Assembly: GCA_039933105.1 (NCBI GenBank)
Contig: JBDTOT010000001.1
Span: forward strand, 131,271-195,270
Direction of reading: 5' to 3'
Source: FEN-1219 sp039933105
GTDB lineage: Bacteria > Pseudomonadota > Gammaproteobacteria > Steroidobacterales > Rariloculaceae
DNA length: 64,000 nt
Shown here: positions 18,429 to 25,807 of the stretch, piece after piece
How positions within the stretch are numbered: the first letter of the stretch is position 1
Layout of the letters: each line of letters opens with the position of its first letter
Program-made: the position numbers and the translations under genes
Notes under the pieces: generated by a model
The model's database searches: none
What the model was told of the DNA's origin: nothing
Seen by the model: only the letters and a program-made list of their open reading frames with translations

Positions 18429-18889
18429 ATTACTGGCTAATGAAGTCGGAGCCCGAGACCTTCGGCATCGACGCTCTGGCTGCCCGCCCGCGACGCACGA
18501 CCCACTGGGACGGCGTGCGCAATTTCCAGGCGCGGAACTTCATGCGCGACCAGATGCGCATCGGCGACCTCGCCTTCTTCTATCACAGCAACTGCGACGA
18601 GCCCGGCATCGTCGGCATCGTGAAGATCGTGAAGGAAGGCTATCCCGACGACTCCGCGTTCGATCGGAAGGACAAACACTACGACGCGGAAAGCGATCCG
18701 AACAAGCCACGTTGGTACATGGTCGACGTGCAGTTGCAGCGCAAGTTGAAAGCCACGATCACGCTTGCAATGTTGCGCGAATACAGCAACGGCGCGCTGC
18801 ACAGCTTGTTGTTGCTCAAACGCGGCAATCGTTTGTCGATCACACCGGTGAGCGCCGCACACTGGCGTTTCATACTCGATCTCGAGTGA
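18425..18889 (+). CDS. EVE domain-containing protein (thymocyte nuclear protein 1 family)
   Basis: The 154-residue protein is a single EVE domain of the PUA-like superfamily. Diagnostic elements are NYWLMKSEPETFGID at the start, THWDGVRNFQARNFMRD, GDLAFFYHSNC and PRWYMVDVQ. EVE domains are thought to bind modified bases in DNA or RNA; the exact ligand here is unknown. Its start overlaps the ygfA stop, the end of the zapA-6S-ygfA block. Confidence 0.92.
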   Translation: MNYWLMKSEPETFGIDALAARPRRTTHWDGVRNFQARNFMRDQMRIGDLAFFYHSNCDEPGIVGIVKIVKEGYPDDSAFDRKDKHYDAESDPNKPRWYMVDVQLQRKLKATITLAMLREYSNGALHSLLLLKRGNRLSITPVSAAHWRFILDLE

Positions 18890-19027
18890 GCGAAGCACGC
18901 GTGTGCACGGCGTTGCAGAGCGTCACGTGTGTTCAAGATTGTGCAGCGAATCACACTCTGCACGCGCTCGTGCGCGACAAAGATGCGCAAATTTTTCTAA
19001 CACGCTGGAAATCTTGATTGTTTTATA

Positions 19028-19033
19028 TATACT
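19028..19033 (+). promoter_or_regulatory. candidate -10 element upstream of the basic microgene
   Basis: TATACT lies in an AT-rich island (TTTTATATATACT) that stands out in this GC-rich window, 34 bases before the microgene ATG. A partial -35 match (CTGGAA, three of six) lies 17 bases upstream. Confidence 0.45.
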
Positions 19034-19066
19034 CAACGCCGTCTATCCCGACAACGGAGACTACCC

Positions 19067-19156
19067 ATGGCTAAGAAACGTAAAGTGAAGCGCAAAGTGG
19101 CGAAGAAACGCGGCAAGAAGAAAGCTGCGAAAAAGACTGGCCGCAAAAAGCGCTAA
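19067..19156 (+). CDS. 29-residue Lys/Arg-rich basic microprotein
   Basis: ATG at 19067 opens a 29-codon frame reading MAKKRKVKRKVAKKRGKKK and then AAKKTGRKKR. Twenty of 29 residues are Lys or Arg, with no acidic residue. Evidence that it is real: a good GGAG ribosome-binding site eight bases upstream, an AT-rich -10 element, and a strong intrinsic terminator 43 bases after the stop, which together make a complete transcription unit. The composition resembles histone H1-like or AlgP-like C-terminal tails, so nucleic-acid binding is the obvious inference. I do not recognise a named family. Confidence 0.72.
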   Translation: MAKKRKVKRKVAKKRGKKKAAKKTGRKKR

Positions 19157-19199
19157 CTGAAGTAGCGTTTGCGAGCCGACTCTAAGGCTCAGCAAGTGT

Positions 19200-19231
19200 A
19201 GTGCCCGCGTAACTGCGGGCACTCTCTTTTT
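19200..19231 (+). terminator. Rho-independent terminator after the basic microgene
   Basis: A perfect 9-bp stem, AGTGCCCGC (19200-19208) and GCGGGCACT (19215-19223), encloses a six-base loop and is followed by CTC and TTTTT (19227-19231). It isolates the microgene from rpiA, whose ribosome-binding site follows directly. Confidence 0.9.
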
Positions 19232-19246
19232 GGGAAGGACACTTTG

Positions 19247-19903
19247 ATGACGCAAGACGCAAACAAGAGACAAGCCGCTGCCGAGGCGCTGTCGTACATC
19301 AAAGATGGCATGTCGCTCGGCGTCGGCACTGGCAGCACGGTGGATGTTTTCATCGAATTACTCGCGCCGTTAGCCAAAAAGCTCGGGGCCGTCGTGTCGA
19401 GCTCGGAGCGCAGCACACGCAACCTTGCGGCAGTCGGCATTCAGACCGTGGAGCTGAATTCGGCCGGCGATCTCGACCTGTATATCGACGGCGCCGACGA
19501 AGCCACGAAGCACAGACATTTGATCAAAGGCGGCGGCGGCGCATTGACGCGCGAGAAGATCGTGGCCGCCGCCTCGCGCCGTTTTGTCTGCATCATCGAC
19601 GAGATGAAGCTCGTCGCAACGCTCGGTAAGTTTCCGCTGCCGATCGAGGTGATTCCGATGGCGCAGTCGTACGTCGCACGGCAGATGGTCAAAGCCGGCG
19701 GTCAACCGATCTGGCGCCAGGATTTCGTGACGGACAACGGCAACCACATCATCGACGTGCACAACCTGAAGATCGTGAACCCGATCGAGCTGGAAACCCG
19801 TTTCAACCAAATCCCCGGCGTCGTGAGCGTCGGCATCTTCGCGAACCGTCCGGCCGACATCCTCCTGATCGGCGGCGCCGCCGGCGTCAAAACCATTCAA
19901 TAA
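19247..19903 (+). CDS. rpiA: ribose-5-phosphate isomerase A
   Basis: The enzyme interconverts ribose-5-phosphate and ribulose-5-phosphate. The ATG at 19247 gives 218 residues, the family length. Substrate-binding loops are GVGTGSTVDVFIE near residue 28, the DLYIDGADEA segment, and the catalytic KGGGGALTREKIV with the Lys and Glu. The signature is complete to the C-terminal PADILLIGG. An AAGGA box lies a few bases upstream of ATG. No promoter is clear between the preceding terminator and this start. Confidence 0.97.
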   Translation: MTQDANKRQAAAEALSYIKDGMSLGVGTGSTVDVFIELLAPLAKKLGAVVSSSERSTRNLAAVGIQTVELNSAGDLDLYIDGADEATKHRHLIKGGGGALTREKIVAAASRRFVCIIDEMKLVATLGKFPLPIEVIPMAQSYVARQMVKAGGQPIWRQDFVTDNGNHIIDVHNLKIVNPIELETRFNQIPGVVSVGIFANRPADILLIGGAAGVKTIQ

Positions 19904-19910
19904 ACAAGAC

Positions 19911-20051
19911 TGGCACCGTATTTCGGTGACAGCGACATTCGATGTTTGACGGGGCGCTCGCGCACAGGACGTGCGCGCGCGAGCCAACAGGGAGGTATTC
20001 ACGGCGTTCCCGGCGGACATCGAATGGCGCTGTCGCCGAAATACGGTGCCA
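19911..20051. repeat. 141-bp imperfect palindrome (MITE/REP-like) between rpiA and tRNA-Gln
   Basis: Two 35-base arms at 19911-19945 and 20017-20051 are reverse complements at 33 of 35 positions; both outer ends read TGGCACCGTATTTCGG/CCGAAATACGGTGCCA. The 71-base centre carries a second, imperfect CG-rich stem (GCGCTCGCGCAC with GTGCGCGCGCGAG). The element contains no gene. It ends 13 bases from the tRNA 3' end and starts seven bases after the rpiA stop codon, so it could also act as a bidirectional terminator. No clear target duplication was seen. Confidence 0.8.
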
Positions 20052-20064
20052 AACTGGAAAGAGG

Positions 20065-20138
20065 TGGCTGGGGGACTAGGATTCGAACCTAGGTTCTCGG
20101 AGTCAGAGTCCGATGTCCTACCGCTGGACGATCCCCCA
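20065..20138 (-). tRNA. tRNA-Gln (anticodon CUG)
   Basis: Reading the minus strand, the acceptor stem TGGGGGA pairs with TCCCCCA, the discriminator is G, and CCA is encoded. The anticodon arm TCGGA-CTCTGAC-TCCGA places CTG at positions 34-36. The T arm contains TAGGTTCGAATCCTA. The 74-base gene is intact. It is convergent with rpiA and precedes the ribosomal protein genes on the same strand only at a distance. Confidence 0.97.
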
Positions 20139-20188
20139 AATCCTGGAACCGCGGACGGCCGCTCCCCGCCGCAACCGGCGGGAGCCGA

Positions 20189-20581
20189 CTAGCGCTTCGA
20201 GTACTGCGGGCGGCGACGCGCCTTGCGCAAACCGACTTTCTTGCGCTCGACCTCGCGCGCATCGCGCGTCACGAAACCAGCCTTGCGCAACGCCTTCCGA
20301 AGCCCTTCGTCGTAGTCCATCAACGCGCGAGTGATGCCGTGGCGGATAGCGCCGGCCTGACCCGTGGTGCCGCCGCCGCTGACGGTGACATGCACATCGA
20401 ACTTGCTTTCGGCTTCGGCCAGCGTCAAAGGCTGGCGCACGATCATGCGTGCCGTCTCGCGACCGAAGAATTGGTCGAGCGGGCGGCCATTCACGACGAT
20501 ATCGCCGTTACCGGGCCGCAAGAAAACGCGAGCGGCGGCGGATTTGCGACGGCCCGTGCCGTAGTTAGTTTCGATCGCCAT
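20189..20581 (-). CDS. rpsI: 30S ribosomal protein S9
   Basis: S9 binds 16S rRNA and its C-terminal tail contacts P-site tRNA. The ATG at 20581 gives a 130-residue protein, beginning AIETNYGTGRRKSAAARVFL. The signature GGGTTGQAGAIRHGITRAL is present, and it ends with the basic tail QYSKR, as in other bacteria. It follows rplM by four bases, the universal L13-S9 operon. Confidence 0.98.
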   Translation of the reverse strand: MAIETNYGTGRRKSAAARVFLRPGNGDIVVNGRPLDQFFGRETARMIVRQPLTLAEAESKFDVHVTVSGGGTTGQAGAIRHGITRALMDYDEGLRKALRKAGFVTRDAREVERKKVGLRKARRRPQYSKR

Positions 20582-20585
20582 CGGC

Positions 20586-21014
20586 TTAGAGCTCCAGGGG
20601 TTTCGGCTGCTGGGCGGCATGCGGATGTTCCGCGCCGCGTACAACCTTGAGTTTCTTGAACATTTGCCGGCCGAGCGGGTTCTTCGGCAGCATGCCCTTC
20701 ACGGCGATCTCGATGGCGCGTTCAGGGTGGGTGGCAAGCATTTTCTCGAGCGGCTCGGACTTCATGTTGCCGATCGTGCCCGTGTGCCGGTAGTAGATCT
20801 TGTCCTTCAGCTTGCGGCCGGTGACGCGGATCTTCTCGGCGTTGATCACGACGATGAAGTCGCCGGTATCCACGTGCGGGGTATAGATCGGCTTGTGCTT
20901 GCCGCGCAGCCGGTGGGCCAAGGCCGTGGCCAAACGGCCCAGCGTCTTGCCTTCGGCGTTCACGAGGAACCAGTCACGCCGGACAGATTCCGGCTTGGCG
21001 GAGAATGTTTTCAT
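20586..21014 (-). CDS. rplM: 50S ribosomal protein L13
   Basis: L13 is an early assembly protein of the large subunit. The 142-residue protein starts at ATG 21014 with MKTFSAKPESVRRDWFLVNA; the upstream extension of the frame is not conserved-looking and was rejected. The core elements KTLGRLATALAHRLRGKHK, GDFIVVINAEKI and GMLPKNPLGRQMFKKLKV are diagnostic. It is divergent from coq7, with 116 bases between starts. Confidence 0.98.
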   Translation of the reverse strand: MKTFSAKPESVRRDWFLVNAEGKTLGRLATALAHRLRGKHKPIYTPHVDTGDFIVVINAEKIRVTGRKLKDKIYYRHTGTIGNMKSEPLEKMLATHPERAIEIAVKGMLPKNPLGRQMFKKLKVVRGAEHPHAAQQPKPLEL

Positions 21015-21117
21015 GCTATCGAGCCTAGATAAAGCCGGGGCGGCCGGCCAAAGAGGCGGAATATTACTGAGGGGCGGCAGCCCACGCAAGCCGAGAGACC
21101 GGCGGCAGCAACCTTCT

Positions 21118-21123
21118 TATAAT
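21118..21123 (+). promoter_or_regulatory. -10 element directly before the coq7 start
   Basis: A perfect TATAAT at 21118-21123 ends seven bases before the ATG at 21131. A weak -35 (GAGACC) lies 17 bases upstream. The expected transcription start coincides with the start codon, suggesting a leaderless message. Confidence 0.55.
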
Positions 21124-21130
21124 GCCCGCT

Positions 21131-21802
21131 ATGCCCACCCCCCCGCCTCGCGTGCCCTTCGGCGCCGCGCCCTCACTGACCTGGGCTGACCGGCTGATCG
21201 GCGCGCTCGACCAGGGGCTGCGTGCGTTCGCGGCCCCGGCAGCGGCGACCCGCCCCTCGCCGGCCGCGGGCCTCTTGGACTCCGAACTGACTGCGGAAGA
21301 ACGGCGCGAGAGCGCGGCGCTGATGCGGGTAAACCACGCCGGCGAGATTGCCGCGCAGGCGCTCTACACGGGCCAGGCGCTGCTGGCGCGCAATGAAAGC
21401 ACGCGAAACCTGCTCGAAACCGCCGCCCGGGAGGAGCGCGACCATCTCGCGTGGTGCGCCGAACGGATCACGGAACTCGGCGGCCGACCGAGTGCTCTCG
21501 ACCCGCTCTGGTACGCGGGCAGCTTCGTGATCGGCATGCTCGCCGCCACTCGCAGCGACTCCACGAGCCTCGGATTCGTGCGCGAAACCGAGCGGCAGGT
21601 CGAAGCACATCTGCGCGATCATCTGGAGCGATTACCCGCGCGAGATCGGAAGAGCTCGGCGATTCTTCAGCAGATGGCTGCGGACGAAGCACACCATGGA
21701 ACGACGGCTTCGCTCGCGGGCGGCGCCGACCTCCCGGAGCCGATTCGCCGGTGCATGAGCTTCGGTGGCGAAGTGTTACGGCGAGTCGCATTGCGCGTGT
21801 GA
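21131..21802 (+). CDS. coq7: 3-demethoxyubiquinol 3-hydroxylase (Coq7-type di-iron protein)
   Basis: Coq7 performs the penultimate ubiquinone step, hydroxylation of the demethoxy ring. The di-iron ligands are in VNHAGEIAAQALYTGQ, AAREERDHLAWC and MAADEAHHGTTA (ferritin-like ExxH pairs). The N-terminus is Pro-rich and not conserved. I place the start at ATG 21131; an ATG at 21122 overlaps the -10 box and would add three residues. It is separate from the ubiH pair, and its stop lies within the first CRP-type operator upstream of crp. Confidence 0.95.
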   Translation: MPTPPPRVPFGAAPSLTWADRLIGALDQGLRAFAAPAAATRPSPAAGLLDSELTAEERRESAALMRVNHAGEIAAQALYTGQALLARNESTRNLLETAAREERDHLAWCAERITELGGRPSALDPLWYAGSFVIGMLAATRSDSTSLGFVRETERQVEAHLRDHLERLPARDRKSSAILQQMAADEAHHGTTASLAGGADLPEPIRRCMSFGGEVLRRVALRV

Positions 21803-21813
21803 CCGTTGTCACA
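21798..21813. promoter_or_regulatory. CRP-type operator 1 upstream of crp
   Basis: The sequence is TGTGA-CCGTTG-TCACA, a perfect match to the CRP half-sites with 6-base spacing. It overlaps the coq7 stop codon. It is centred about 100 bases before the estimated crp transcription start. Confidence 0.75.
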
Positions 21814-21837
21814 CATCCGAAGAGTTCTCGCTTTCCT

Positions 21838-21853
21838 TGTGACTGTTGTCACA
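21838..21853. promoter_or_regulatory. CRP-type operator 2 upstream of crp
   Basis: The sequence is TGTGA-CTGTTG-TCACA, again a perfect palindrome. Its centre is exactly 40 bases (close to four helical turns) from operator 1 and about 60 bases upstream of the estimated start near 21906, the class I activation distance. Autoregulation of crp is the natural inference. Confidence 0.78.
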
Positions 21854-21871
21854 CAACCGGCCACTTCTCCC

Positions 21872-21900
21872 TTGCCTGTTCGAGGGGAATTGATTAAATA
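21872..21900 (+). promoter_or_regulatory. candidate crp promoter
   Basis: TTGCCT (21872-21877) and TTAAAT/TAAATA (21894-21900) are separated by 16-17 bases. Both hexamers are moderate matches, consistent with an activator-dependent promoter under the two upstream operators. Confidence 0.4.
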
Positions 21901-21931
21901 CAGCGTTAAGTCAAACCGGAGTTCCGTTGTT

Positions 21932-22618
21932 ATGGAAGAAGCCCTACGGCCACTGAGCGATGTCCCGGCAATTAATCGTTTCCTGAGCTATTGCCGGGTC
22001 CGAACGATCCCCGGCAAGACGGTCATGATTCATGCCGGCGACCTTCCCGATGTTCTCTATTACATCGTCGACGGCTCCGTCGAAGTGATGATCGAGGACG
22101 AAGACGGCAACGAGATGGTTCTGGCCTATTTGAACAAGGGCCAGTTCTTCGGCGAGATGGGACTGTTCTACGAACAGCCAACGCGCAGCGCTTGGGTGCG
22201 CACGCGGTCGGAGAGCGAGATCGCGGAAATGACGTATCCGCGCTTCCGGCAGATCGCGGCCGAGAGCCCGGGCCTCGTGTTCGAGCTCGCCACCCAGCTT
22301 GCCACGCGCCTCGATCGCACGAACAGAAAGCTCGGCGACCTGGCATTCGTCGATGTCACGGGCCGGGTCGCACACGCGATCATGGATCTGTGCCGCGAGC
22401 CTGATGCCATGACGCACCCCGAAGGCATGCAGATCAAAGTGTCGCGGCAGGAGCTGTCGCGGCTCGTCGGCTGCTCACGCGAGATGGCCGGCCGCGTGCT
22501 GAAGGTGCTCGAAGATCAAGGTCTGGTCCGCGCCAGCGGCAAGACCATCGTCGTGTTCAACGCTCGCCGCGAGCTACCGAAGATGCGTGCGGCCGAAGGG
22601 ACGCTGCGGCGCGCCTGA
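21932..22618 (+). CDS. crp: CRP/Clp-family transcription regulator
   Basis: The 228-residue regulator begins at ATG 21932 (the frame is open upstream through the operators but unlikely to be translated). The N-terminal cyclic-nucleotide domain has GQFFGEMGLFYEQPTRSAWVR, aligning with the cAMP phosphate-binding GEL...RSAWVR of E. coli CRP. The central helix has LDRTNRKLGDLAFVDVTGR, where the position equal to Ser128 of E. coli CRP is Asn. The helix-turn-helix is SRQELSRLVGCSREMAGRVL. Whether the ligand is cAMP or c-di-GMP (as for Xanthomonas Clp) is unresolved. The two upstream operators point to autoregulation. Confidence 0.93.
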   Translation: MEEALRPLSDVPAINRFLSYCRVRTIPGKTVMIHAGDLPDVLYYIVDGSVEVMIEDEDGNEMVLAYLNKGQFFGEMGLFYEQPTRSAWVRTRSESEIAEMTYPRFRQIAAESPGLVFELATQLATRLDRTNRKLGDLAFVDVTGRVAHAIMDLCREPDAMTHPEGMQIKVSRQELSRLVGCSREMAGRVLKVLEDQGLVRASGKTIVVFNARRELPKMRAAEGTLRRA

Positions 22619-22631
22619 CTCTCTTTAGACC

Positions 22632-22660
22632 GCAGCGCGGGCTACTTCAGCCCGCGCTGC
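22632..22660. terminator. hairpin between convergent crp and djlA
   Basis: A perfect 12-bp stem (GCAGCGCGGGCT at 22632-22643 with AGCCCGCGCTGC at 22649-22660) and a five-base loop lies 13 bases after the crp stop. It includes the djlA stop codon and last codons. No long T tract follows, so termination strength is uncertain. Confidence 0.5.
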
Positions 22661-23412
22661 ACTTTGATCGTCTCGTAGGCGGCGCGCACCTCGTGCGTCT
22701 TCTGTTCCGCCACACTCTTCATCGACTCCGGTAACCCGCGAGCCACCAACTTGTCGGGATGATGCTGACTCATGAGCCGGCGATAGGCAGTCTTGACCTC
22801 GTCGTCGCTGGCGGTCGCACCCACTCCGAGCACGCGATACGCCCCCGTGAGCGCTTCAGCCGAGGTAGGCCCTTCGGTCTGCCGGCCGAACCCGCGCACG
22901 AGCGCTTCGATCTGCGCCAATTCGGTACGACTCACGCCGAGCGCCTTCGCCACACGCTCGAGCAACTCGCGTTTGCCCACGTCGATGGCACCTGCGCCAA
23001 CCGCGGCCTGTAGTTGCAGCTGCATGAACGCACGCGCCAGATCGCTGCGATCGCCCATCTGGACTGCGAGCGCTTCGACCCGGTCGCTCAGCGGATAATT
23101 CGCGCTCTTGCCGCGCGTGAAGCAGTCGATTGCCGCGTCCATGAGCTCAGGCGTCAGCCTCATGCCTTGCATGATCTGCCGCGCAACGCGTATCTCGTTT
23201 TCCGACACGCGGCCGTCGACTTTCGCGACGCGCCCCATGATTTCGAACGCGACCTCGAAGAACAGCTGGCTGATGGAGTGCACGGACGGGCCGCGCTTCC
23301 GCGCTTCCGCATGCATGTCCGCCTGGTGGCCGAGAAACACCCCGGCCGCCACGCCCCATGGCCCCGCCAGCGCACCTATCAGTCCGCCGATCGCCTTACC
23401 GAACCACTGCAT
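22642..23412 (-). CDS. djlA: DjlA-like co-chaperone with TerB and J domains
   Basis: The 256-residue protein has a Gly/Ala-rich hydrophobic N-terminus (IGGLIGALAGPWGVAAGVF), a central TerB-like helical domain (about residues 50-165: FFEVAFEIMGRVAKVDGRVS) and a C-terminal J domain with YRRLMSQHHPDKLVARG containing HPD. J domains stimulate DnaK ATPase. DjlA of E. coli is anchored in the inner membrane by a similar N-terminal segment and influences envelope stress signalling. The gene is divergent from purC and convergent with crp. Confidence 0.9.
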   Translation of the reverse strand: MQWFGKAIGGLIGALAGPWGVAAGVFLGHQADMHAEARKRGPSVHSISQLFFEVAFEIMGRVAKVDGRVSENEIRVARQIMQGMRLTPELMDAAIDCFTRGKSANYPLSDRVEALAVQMGDRSDLARAFMQLQLQAAVGAGAIDVGKRELLERVAKALGVSRTELAQIEALVRGFGRQTEGPTSAEALTGAYRVLGVGATASDDEVKTAYRRLMSQHHPDKLVARGLPESMKSVAEQKTHEVRAAYETIKVQRGLK

Positions 23413-23517
23413 CGAGCTCCGCCGTGCTTGCCACTCATACCCGTGAACCGCCGCGGCGGTTGCCGAAGGGCGCCTCGTCGCTTCATTATCGTGCCTTTAG
23501 ACGGCAGCGCAAACGAA

Positions 23518-24423
23518 ATGGCAGCGGCAATGGAAGCCTTGTTCGAGTCGAACTTGAAAAGCCTCGCACTCATCGCGCGAGGTAAAGTCCGCGACATCTA
23601 CCGCGTCGACGCCAAGCGGCTGCTGATTCTCGCGACGGATCGGATGTCGGCCTTCGACGTCGTGCTACCCGATCCGATCCCCGGCAAAGGCGCCGTCTTG
23701 ACCGCGATCTCGAACTTTTGGTTCGCGAAGCTCGCGGGAGTGCTCCCGAATCACCTGACCGGCACGGACCCAGCCAGCGTGCTGACGGATCCCCGCGATC
23801 ACGCCGAAGTCGAAGGCCGTGCCGTTGTGGTGCACGACCTGAAGGCGCTGCCGATCGAAGCCGTGGTCCGCGGCTATTTGATTGGTTCCGGCTGGAAGGA
23901 CTACTGCAAGACGAGCAGCGTCTCGGGCGTAGCTCTGCCGCCCGGTCTCGAGCTCGCCGAGCAACTGCGCGAGCCGATCTTCACGCCGAGCACGAAAGCC
24001 GCGCATGGCCAGCACGATGAAAACATCTCAATGGCGGAGGCGCGCAACCTTCTCGGCGCGGAGCTTGCGCGCGAGGTCAGCGAGAAATCTTTGCAGCTGT
24101 ACGCGCGCGCCACTGAATACGCGCGCGAGCGCGGCATCATCATCGCCGACACGAAGTTCGAGTTCGGGCTGGATGACAACGGCGAACTGCGTGTGATGGA
24201 CGAAGTACTGACGCCAGACTCCTCGCGCTTCTGGCCGGCCGACAGCTACAAGCCCGGCTCCTCCCCGCCGAGCTTCGACAAGCAGTACGTGCGCGACTAC
24301 CTGGAAACACTCGACTGGAACAAGACGGCGCCCGGGCCGCGCCTGCCCGCCGTCGTGATCGAACGCACGCGCGCCAAGTACGTCGAAGCGCTGCAACGAC
24401 TAGCCGGAAACGCACCCCCGTGA
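23518..24423 (+). CDS. purC: phosphoribosylaminoimidazole-succinocarboxamide synthase
   Basis: PurC ligates aspartate to CAIR in purine synthesis. With ATG 23518 it has 301 residues; ATG 23530 gives MEALFESN, which matches homologues more closely, so four residues are uncertain. Motifs include ARGKVRDIYRV, TDRMSAFDVVLPDPIPGKG, EAVVRGYLIGSGWKDY, STKAAHGQHDENIS and LTPDSSRFWPADSY. The length of about 300 residues is the longer form rather than the 237-residue E. coli type. It is not in an operon with purE/purK, which lie 2.7 kb away. Confidence 0.96.
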   Translation: MAAAMEALFESNLKSLALIARGKVRDIYRVDAKRLLILATDRMSAFDVVLPDPIPGKGAVLTAISNFWFAKLAGVLPNHLTGTDPASVLTDPRDHAEVEGRAVVVHDLKALPIEAVVRGYLIGSGWKDYCKTSSVSGVALPPGLELAEQLREPIFTPSTKAAHGQHDENISMAEARNLLGAELAREVSEKSLQLYARATEYARERGIIIADTKFEFGLDDNGELRVMDEVLTPDSSRFWPADSYKPGSSPPSFDKQYVRDYLETLDWNKTAPGPRLPAVVIERTRAKYVEALQRLAGNAPP

Positions 24424-24463
24424 ACCTCCTGGGGCCGACACGCGTGAGGCGCGTCGACACACC

Positions 24464-25807
24464 ATGGAGTTCTTGATCCGCTATTTCGAACGCCGCCTGT
24501 GGCCCGCGCGCGCCTCGGGCGAAGCGCGCGTGCCACGATGGTTGGCCGTCGCACGCTACGCGTTCGCTTTGCTGCGCGATTACCTGCAGGGCGACCTCTC
24601 GCTACGCGCGATGAGCCTTGTCTACACGACGATGCTTGCGATCGCGCCTCTGCTCGCATTCGCGTTCGCGGTGCTCAAAGGTCTCGGGTTTCATCGGGAC
24701 CTCGCGCCGCTGCTACGGAATTTTCTGTCGCCACTCGGGCCGAGCGGCGTGGAGATCACCGGGCGAATCGTGAGTGTGGTCGATAACGTCAGCGGCTCCG
24801 CTCTCGCGAGCATCAGCATCATCGTCCTTATCCTCTCGGCGCTCTCGCTTGCTCAAAAAGTGGAGGACAGCTTCAACTTCGTGTGGCGCGTGGATCAGCC
24901 AGACAGCTTCACGCGTCACTTCATCGCGTACCTCAGCGTAATCTTTGCGGCGCCGCTCATGAGCGTCGCAATAGGCCTGCTCGCCACCCTCTCCAGCGCC
25001 GCGGCCACCGGGTGGATCCGATCAGTGGAGCCGCTCGGTATGTGGATCGCGAACCTGAACTCGCTGACACCCTATGCCATGGTCATCGCCGGCTTCACCT
25101 TCCTGTATGTGTTCGTGCCGAACACACGCGTGCGCCTGAAGCCCGCGCTGATCGGCGCCGTTTTTGGCGGGGCGCTGTGGGCCGGAAGCGGCAGCCTGTT
25201 CACCTCGTTCATCGTGTCCGTGAGTCGCACGGAGGCCATCTACTCGGGCTTCGCGGTCGTGATCCTCGCAATGGTGTGGCTGCATCTCTCCTGGGTCGTG
25301 CTGCTGCTCGGCGCGCAGCTCGCGTTTTATGCGCAGAATCCGGACTATCTGCGCCTCGGCCAACGCGCAGAAAGGGTCGCGAACGCCCTGCGTGAGCGTT
25401 TGGCGCTGTCGGTCATGCTGCTCGTGGGCCGCGACTGCGCCGTGCCGGGCAGCGACCGTGGTATCGAGAGCCTCGCGGCGCGGCTTCGTCTGCCGCGCCA
25501 TCTGCTCACACCCGTAGTCGCATCGTTGATCGAGGCCGGACTGCTCAAGCGCACGCGCGGACAGCGACTTGGCCTCACGAAGGAGCCGCCACACATCGAG
25601 ATCCGCGCGATCCTCGACGCTGTGCGCCGCACGCATCACGCCTCGCTCGACACGCCTGACGATTGGAATCCGGCCATCGGCGCACTAGCGGACGACGTCG
25701 AGCGGGCGATCCACGCTGCGGTCGGTGAGCGGTCTCTCGCCGATCTCGTCGTTGCGGATCGGCGGAGCGAAACCGAGAGCGGACCGGAAGGAATACCGAG
25801 AACCTAA
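24464..25807 (+). CDS. YihY/UPF0761 family inner-membrane protein with C-terminal winged-helix-like region
   Basis: The 447-residue protein has six membrane segments in the first 300 residues, including SLVYTTMLAIAPLLAFAFAV and FAVVILAMVWLHLSWVVLLLG, typical of the family once mislabelled ribonuclease BN. The C-terminal portion (about 320-420) is soluble with LAARLRLPRHLLTPVVASLI and a following LIEAGLL segment, resembling a winged helix. The function of the family is not established. The gene follows purC by 40 bases, and its stop overlaps that of the convergent pmbA gene. Confidence 0.87.
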   Translation: MEFLIRYFERRLWPARASGEARVPRWLAVARYAFALLRDYLQGDLSLRAMSLVYTTMLAIAPLLAFAFAVLKGLGFHRDLAPLLRNFLSPLGPSGVEITGRIVSVVDNVSGSALASISIIVLILSALSLAQKVEDSFNFVWRVDQPDSFTRHFIAYLSVIFAAPLMSVAIGLLATLSSAAATGWIRSVEPLGMWIANLNSLTPYAMVIAGFTFLYVFVPNTRVRLKPALIGAVFGGALWAGSGSLFTSFIVSVSRTEAIYSGFAVVILAMVWLHLSWVVLLLGAQLAFYAQNPDYLRLGQRAERVANALRERLALSVMLLVGRDCAVPGSDRGIESLAARLRLPRHLLTPVVASLIEAGLLKRTRGQRLGLTKEPPHIEIRAILDAVRRTHHASLDTPDDWNPAIGALADDVERAIHAAVGERSLADLVVADRRSETESGPEGIPRT

